From contig NZ_JANTYS010000035.1 of assembly GCF_024808255.1 (NCBI RefSeq), forward strand, positions 1 to 52,270: DNA of 52,270 bases, in the 5' to 3' direction. The translations under genes and the position numbers were made by a program. This document shows, in pieces, positions 50,299 to 52,270 of this stretch (position 1 is the first letter of the stretch; the number at the start of each line of letters is the position of its first letter). Source of the stretch: Mucilaginibacter dorajii (GTDB lineage Bacteria; Bacteroidota; Bacteroidia; Sphingobacteriales; Sphingobacteriaceae). The notes below the pieces were generated by a model that was not told the DNA's origin, made no database searches, and saw only the letters and a program-made list of their open reading frames with translations.

Positions 50299-51985
50299 GA
50301 CGAAACTAATTGAATGCGTACCCAATTTTAGCGAAGGTGTAAACCTTGATATTATTAAACAGATCACCAACGAAGTAGAATCGGTTGAGGCGGTGAGGTT
50401 GTTGAATGTTGATCCAGGTAAGGCCACCAACCGCACCGTGGTAACTTTTGTGGGCGAACCTGCTCAGGTGATCCAGGCGGCATTCCTGGCTATAAAAAAG
50501 GCCGGAGAGCTGATTGATATGAGCAAGCAAAAAGGCGAGCACCCTCGTATGGGCGCTACGGACGTTTGCCCGCTTATTCCTATTAGTAACATCAGCATGG
50601 AGGAAACTGCCGAATACGCCCGGCAATTGGCTAAGAGGGTAGGTGAGGAGTTGCAGATCCCTGCTTATTTGTACGAGAACGCGCAGCCGGATAAGCGCAG
50701 AAGTAACCTATCGGTGATCCGCGCTGGGGAATACGAAGGTTTTTTCAAGAAGATAAAATTGCCGGATTGGGCACCCGATTTTGGTCCGGCAGAAAATGAT
50801 GTTAAGCGCGGAGCAACTGTTATAGGCGCGAGGGATTTCCTGGTGGCTTATAATGTGAATTTAAATACCACATCAACCCGAAGGGCTAATGCTATCGCTT
50901 TTGATGTTCGTGAAGCCGGCCGCACCCTGCGTGACGGTGACCCGGTAACTGGCAAAATTGTGACTGATGAAAATGGTAAGGCCAAATCCATTCCCGGCTC
51001 ATTAAAAGCAGTGAAGGCTATTGGCTGGTATATTGAGGAGTACGGCATAGCCCAGATCTCGATGAATTTAACCAATATCGAAATAACCCCCGTACACAAA
51101 GCTTTTGACGAAGTATGTACCAAAGCCAATGAGCGCGGCATCCGCGTTACCGGCAGCGAATTAGTGGGCCTTATTCCGCTAAAGGCGATGTTGGATGCCG
51201 GTAAATATTTCCTGCGCAAGCAACAACGCTCTGTTGGGGTAAGCGAAAAAGAACTGATCAAGATCGCCATTAAATCAATGGGGTTGGATGAACTTGGTCC
51301 GTTTGTTCCCGAAAAACGAATTATTGAATACCTGTTAAAAGATAAGGCTGATAGCAAACTCATTAGCATGAGTCTTAGTGATTTTGCCGATGAAACTGCC
51401 AGTGAAAGCCCGGCACCGGGTGGCGGTTCTATTTCGGCTTATGTAGGTTCGTTGGGCGCTTCATTAGCAGGGATGGTTGCCAACCTAAGTTCGCACAAAA
51501 AAGGCTGGGACAGCCGCTGGCTGGAGTTTAGCGACTGGGCCGAAAAAGCACAGCAATACAAAAATGAGTTACTTGCCCTGGTTGATCTGGATACCACGGC
51601 TTTTAATAAGATCATGGAATCATTCAGCCTGCCAAAATCTACTGAAGAAGAAAAAGCAATAAGAGATCAGGCTATCCAGGATGCAACCCGATATGCCATC
51701 GAAATTCCGTTTAAGGTGATGGAAGCTGCTTTAAGTAGTATGGAAGTAATTAAAGCGATGGTAGAGATAGGCAACCCCAACTCTGTAACAGATGCCGGTG
51801 TAGCAGCGCTTTGCGCCCGTACTGCGGTTTTAGGAGCCTTTATGAATGTGAAGATCAATGCCTCGGGTTATAAGGATAAAGATTACGTGTTGAATATTAT
51901 CTATCGTGGAAACGAGATAGAACGAAAGGCGATTGCTTTAGAAGCGGAAATTATTGAAATGGTAAATGGGAAGATAGGGGTTTAG
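50297..51985 (+). CDS. ftcD: Bifunctional glutamate formimidoyltransferase/formimidoyl-THF cyclodeaminase
   Basis: A 562-residue fusion that passes the formimino group of formiminoglutamate to tetrahydrofolate and then deaminates it to methenyl-THF. The N-terminal transferase (about 1-330) starts IECVPNFSEGVNLDIIKQIT and contains KGEHPRMGATDVCPLIPI. The C-terminal cyclodeaminase (about 350-562) contains ESPAPGGGSISAYVGSLGAS. This explains the absence of hutG and hutF: histidine carbon enters the folate pool. The start is embedded in a heptad repeat. Confidence 0.95.
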   Translation: MTKLIECVPNFSEGVNLDIIKQITNEVESVEAVRLLNVDPGKATNRTVVTFVGEPAQVIQAAFLAIKKAGELIDMSKQKGEHPRMGATDVCPLIPISNISMEETAEYARQLAKRVGEELQIPAYLYENAQPDKRRSNLSVIRAGEYEGFFKKIKLPDWAPDFGPAENDVKRGATVIGARDFLVAYNVNLNTTSTRRANAIAFDVREAGRTLRDGDPVTGKIVTDENGKAKSIPGSLKAVKAIGWYIEEYGIAQISMNLTNIEITPVHKAFDEVCTKANERGIRVTGSELVGLIPLKAMLDAGKYFLRKQQRSVGVSEKELIKIAIKSMGLDELGPFVPEKRIIEYLLKDKADSKLISMSLSDFADETASESPAPGGGSISAYVGSLGASLAGMVANLSSHKKGWDSRWLEFSDWAEKAQQYKNELLALVDLDTTAFNKIMESFSLPKSTEEEKAIRDQAIQDATRYAIEIPFKVMEAALSSMEVIKAMVEIGNPNSVTDAGVAALCARTAVLGAFMNVKINASGYKDKDYVLNIIYRGNEIERKAIALEAEIIEMVNGKIGV

Positions 51986-52016
51986 CCCCCACCCGCTGAA
52001 GGAGAAGTAAAAACAG

Positions 52017-52049
52017 AAACGGCGACGAGATAACCCCGTCGCCGTTTTT
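52017..52049 (+). terminator. Terminator of the hut operon
   Basis: Perfect 11-base arms (AAACGGCGACG at 52017-52027, complement at 52037-52047) followed by T residues, about 30 bases after ftcD. Confidence 0.85.
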
Positions 52050-52062
52050 GCTATTTGAAACT

Positions 52063-52097
52063 CTATGAACCATTAACTATGATCCATGAACCAATCT
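52063..52097. repeat. Five-heptad block at the stop of the last gene
   Basis: CTATGAA, CCATTAA, CTATGAT, CCATGAA, CCAATCT: five in-phase heptads whose last base is the final base of the minus-strand TAA stop at 52097-52099. The heptad sequence is new, but the five-unit layout is the same as elsewhere. Confidence 0.65.
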
Positions 52098-52270
52098 TAA
52101 AACCTATACCTCACAAAAGCCTCAATAGCCTCATATTCTGCAAGTCCTAATTGATCGTATTTTTTGGCGGTTTCGCTTGTCCTGTCCTCGGCTCTCACCC
52201 AAAACTCCCTGGCATCATCCCCCGGGAAAACCGGACGATCTTTTTGAGATTGGTGTTTGAAGATAGCATT
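52097..52270 (-). CDS. C-terminal part of an unidentified protein (runs off the window)
   Basis: The last 57 codons of a minus-strand gene whose start lies beyond the window. The visible end is hydrophilic and probably helical (DDAREFWVRAEDRTSETAKK, then DQLGLAEYEAIEAFVRYRF). It shows good codon periodicity, and the stop TAA is at 52097-52099. I do not recognise the family. It converges on the hut operon, with the hut terminator and a heptad block in between. Confidence 0.7.
   Translation of the reverse strand, partial: NAIFKHQSQKDRPVFPGDDAREFWVRAEDRTSETAKKYDQLGLAEYEAIEAFVRYRF

Noticed and set aside
1..52270. tRNA or rRNA genes
   Set aside because: I looked through the intergenic regions for T-loop signatures, acceptor stems and rRNA segments and found nothing convincing. 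A tRNAscan run would settle it.

Overview
The window looks like a chromosomal segment of a Bacteroidota bacterium, most likely of the family Sphingobacteriaceae (Mucilaginibacter/Pedobacter type). The signs are a three-gene succinate dehydrogenase with one cytochrome b subunit, a TonB-dependent receptor, a CBM9/DUF5916 outer-membrane protein, a fused FtcD, several TAnnTTTG -7 promoter boxes, and few clear Shine-Dalgarno sites. No rRNA, tRNA, CRISPR array, prophage or transposase gene was found. Family assignments come from reading the proteins, not from searches.

Layout. 1-5.1 kb: sdhCAB on the minus strand, then the phosphoesterase pdeM. 5.1-9 kb: an old repeat element, a small lipoprotein, a B12-binding protein paired with an enoyl-CoA hydratase, and a Thr-rich beta-barrel protein. 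9.1-14.5 kb: an NtrC-type sigma-54 activator followed by a 69-residue protein resembling a lone histidine-kinase DHp hairpin, an AI-2E transporter, a YtxH/holin-like envelope cassette, trmB and a cysteine-less alkyltransferase-like gene. 14.5-24.5 kb: two VOC proteins, an AhpD-like protein, fabG, purH and the cell-shape operon mreBCD-mrdA-rodA. 24.7-36.2 kb: a TonB receptor, small enzymes, an SDR/AraC pair, two adjacent MITE-like elements, a secreted GH31 glycosidase, a DUF5916 protein and a GNAT enzyme. 36.6-45.1 kb: a secreted protein, the type IIA topoisomerase B subunit, cytidine deaminase, an SGNH hydrolase, an NTF2-like protein, a YdeI-like protein, a PIN toxin-antitoxin pair, ompH and a broken second ompH copy behind a C13/A9 homopolymer. 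45.2-52 kb: a histidine-utilisation operon (MarR regulator, hutH, hutU, hutI, ftcD), then the C-terminal end of an unidentified minus-strand gene.

The genes are mostly housekeeping; the unusual content is between them. At least seven loci carry 35-bp blocks of exactly five degenerate heptanucleotides. Several stand as inverted pairs, and most end 0-35 bases before a start codon or touch a stop codon. The heptad sequence differs from locus to locus, but the five-by-seven layout is kept. Related tracts with 8-, 9- and 17-19-base units occur elsewhere. Several other palindromic intergenic families also recur (MITE-like, REP-like and GC-rich). This repeat architecture is the best candidate here for something undescribed. 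The lone DHp-like protein behind the sigma-54 activator is the best protein-level candidate.
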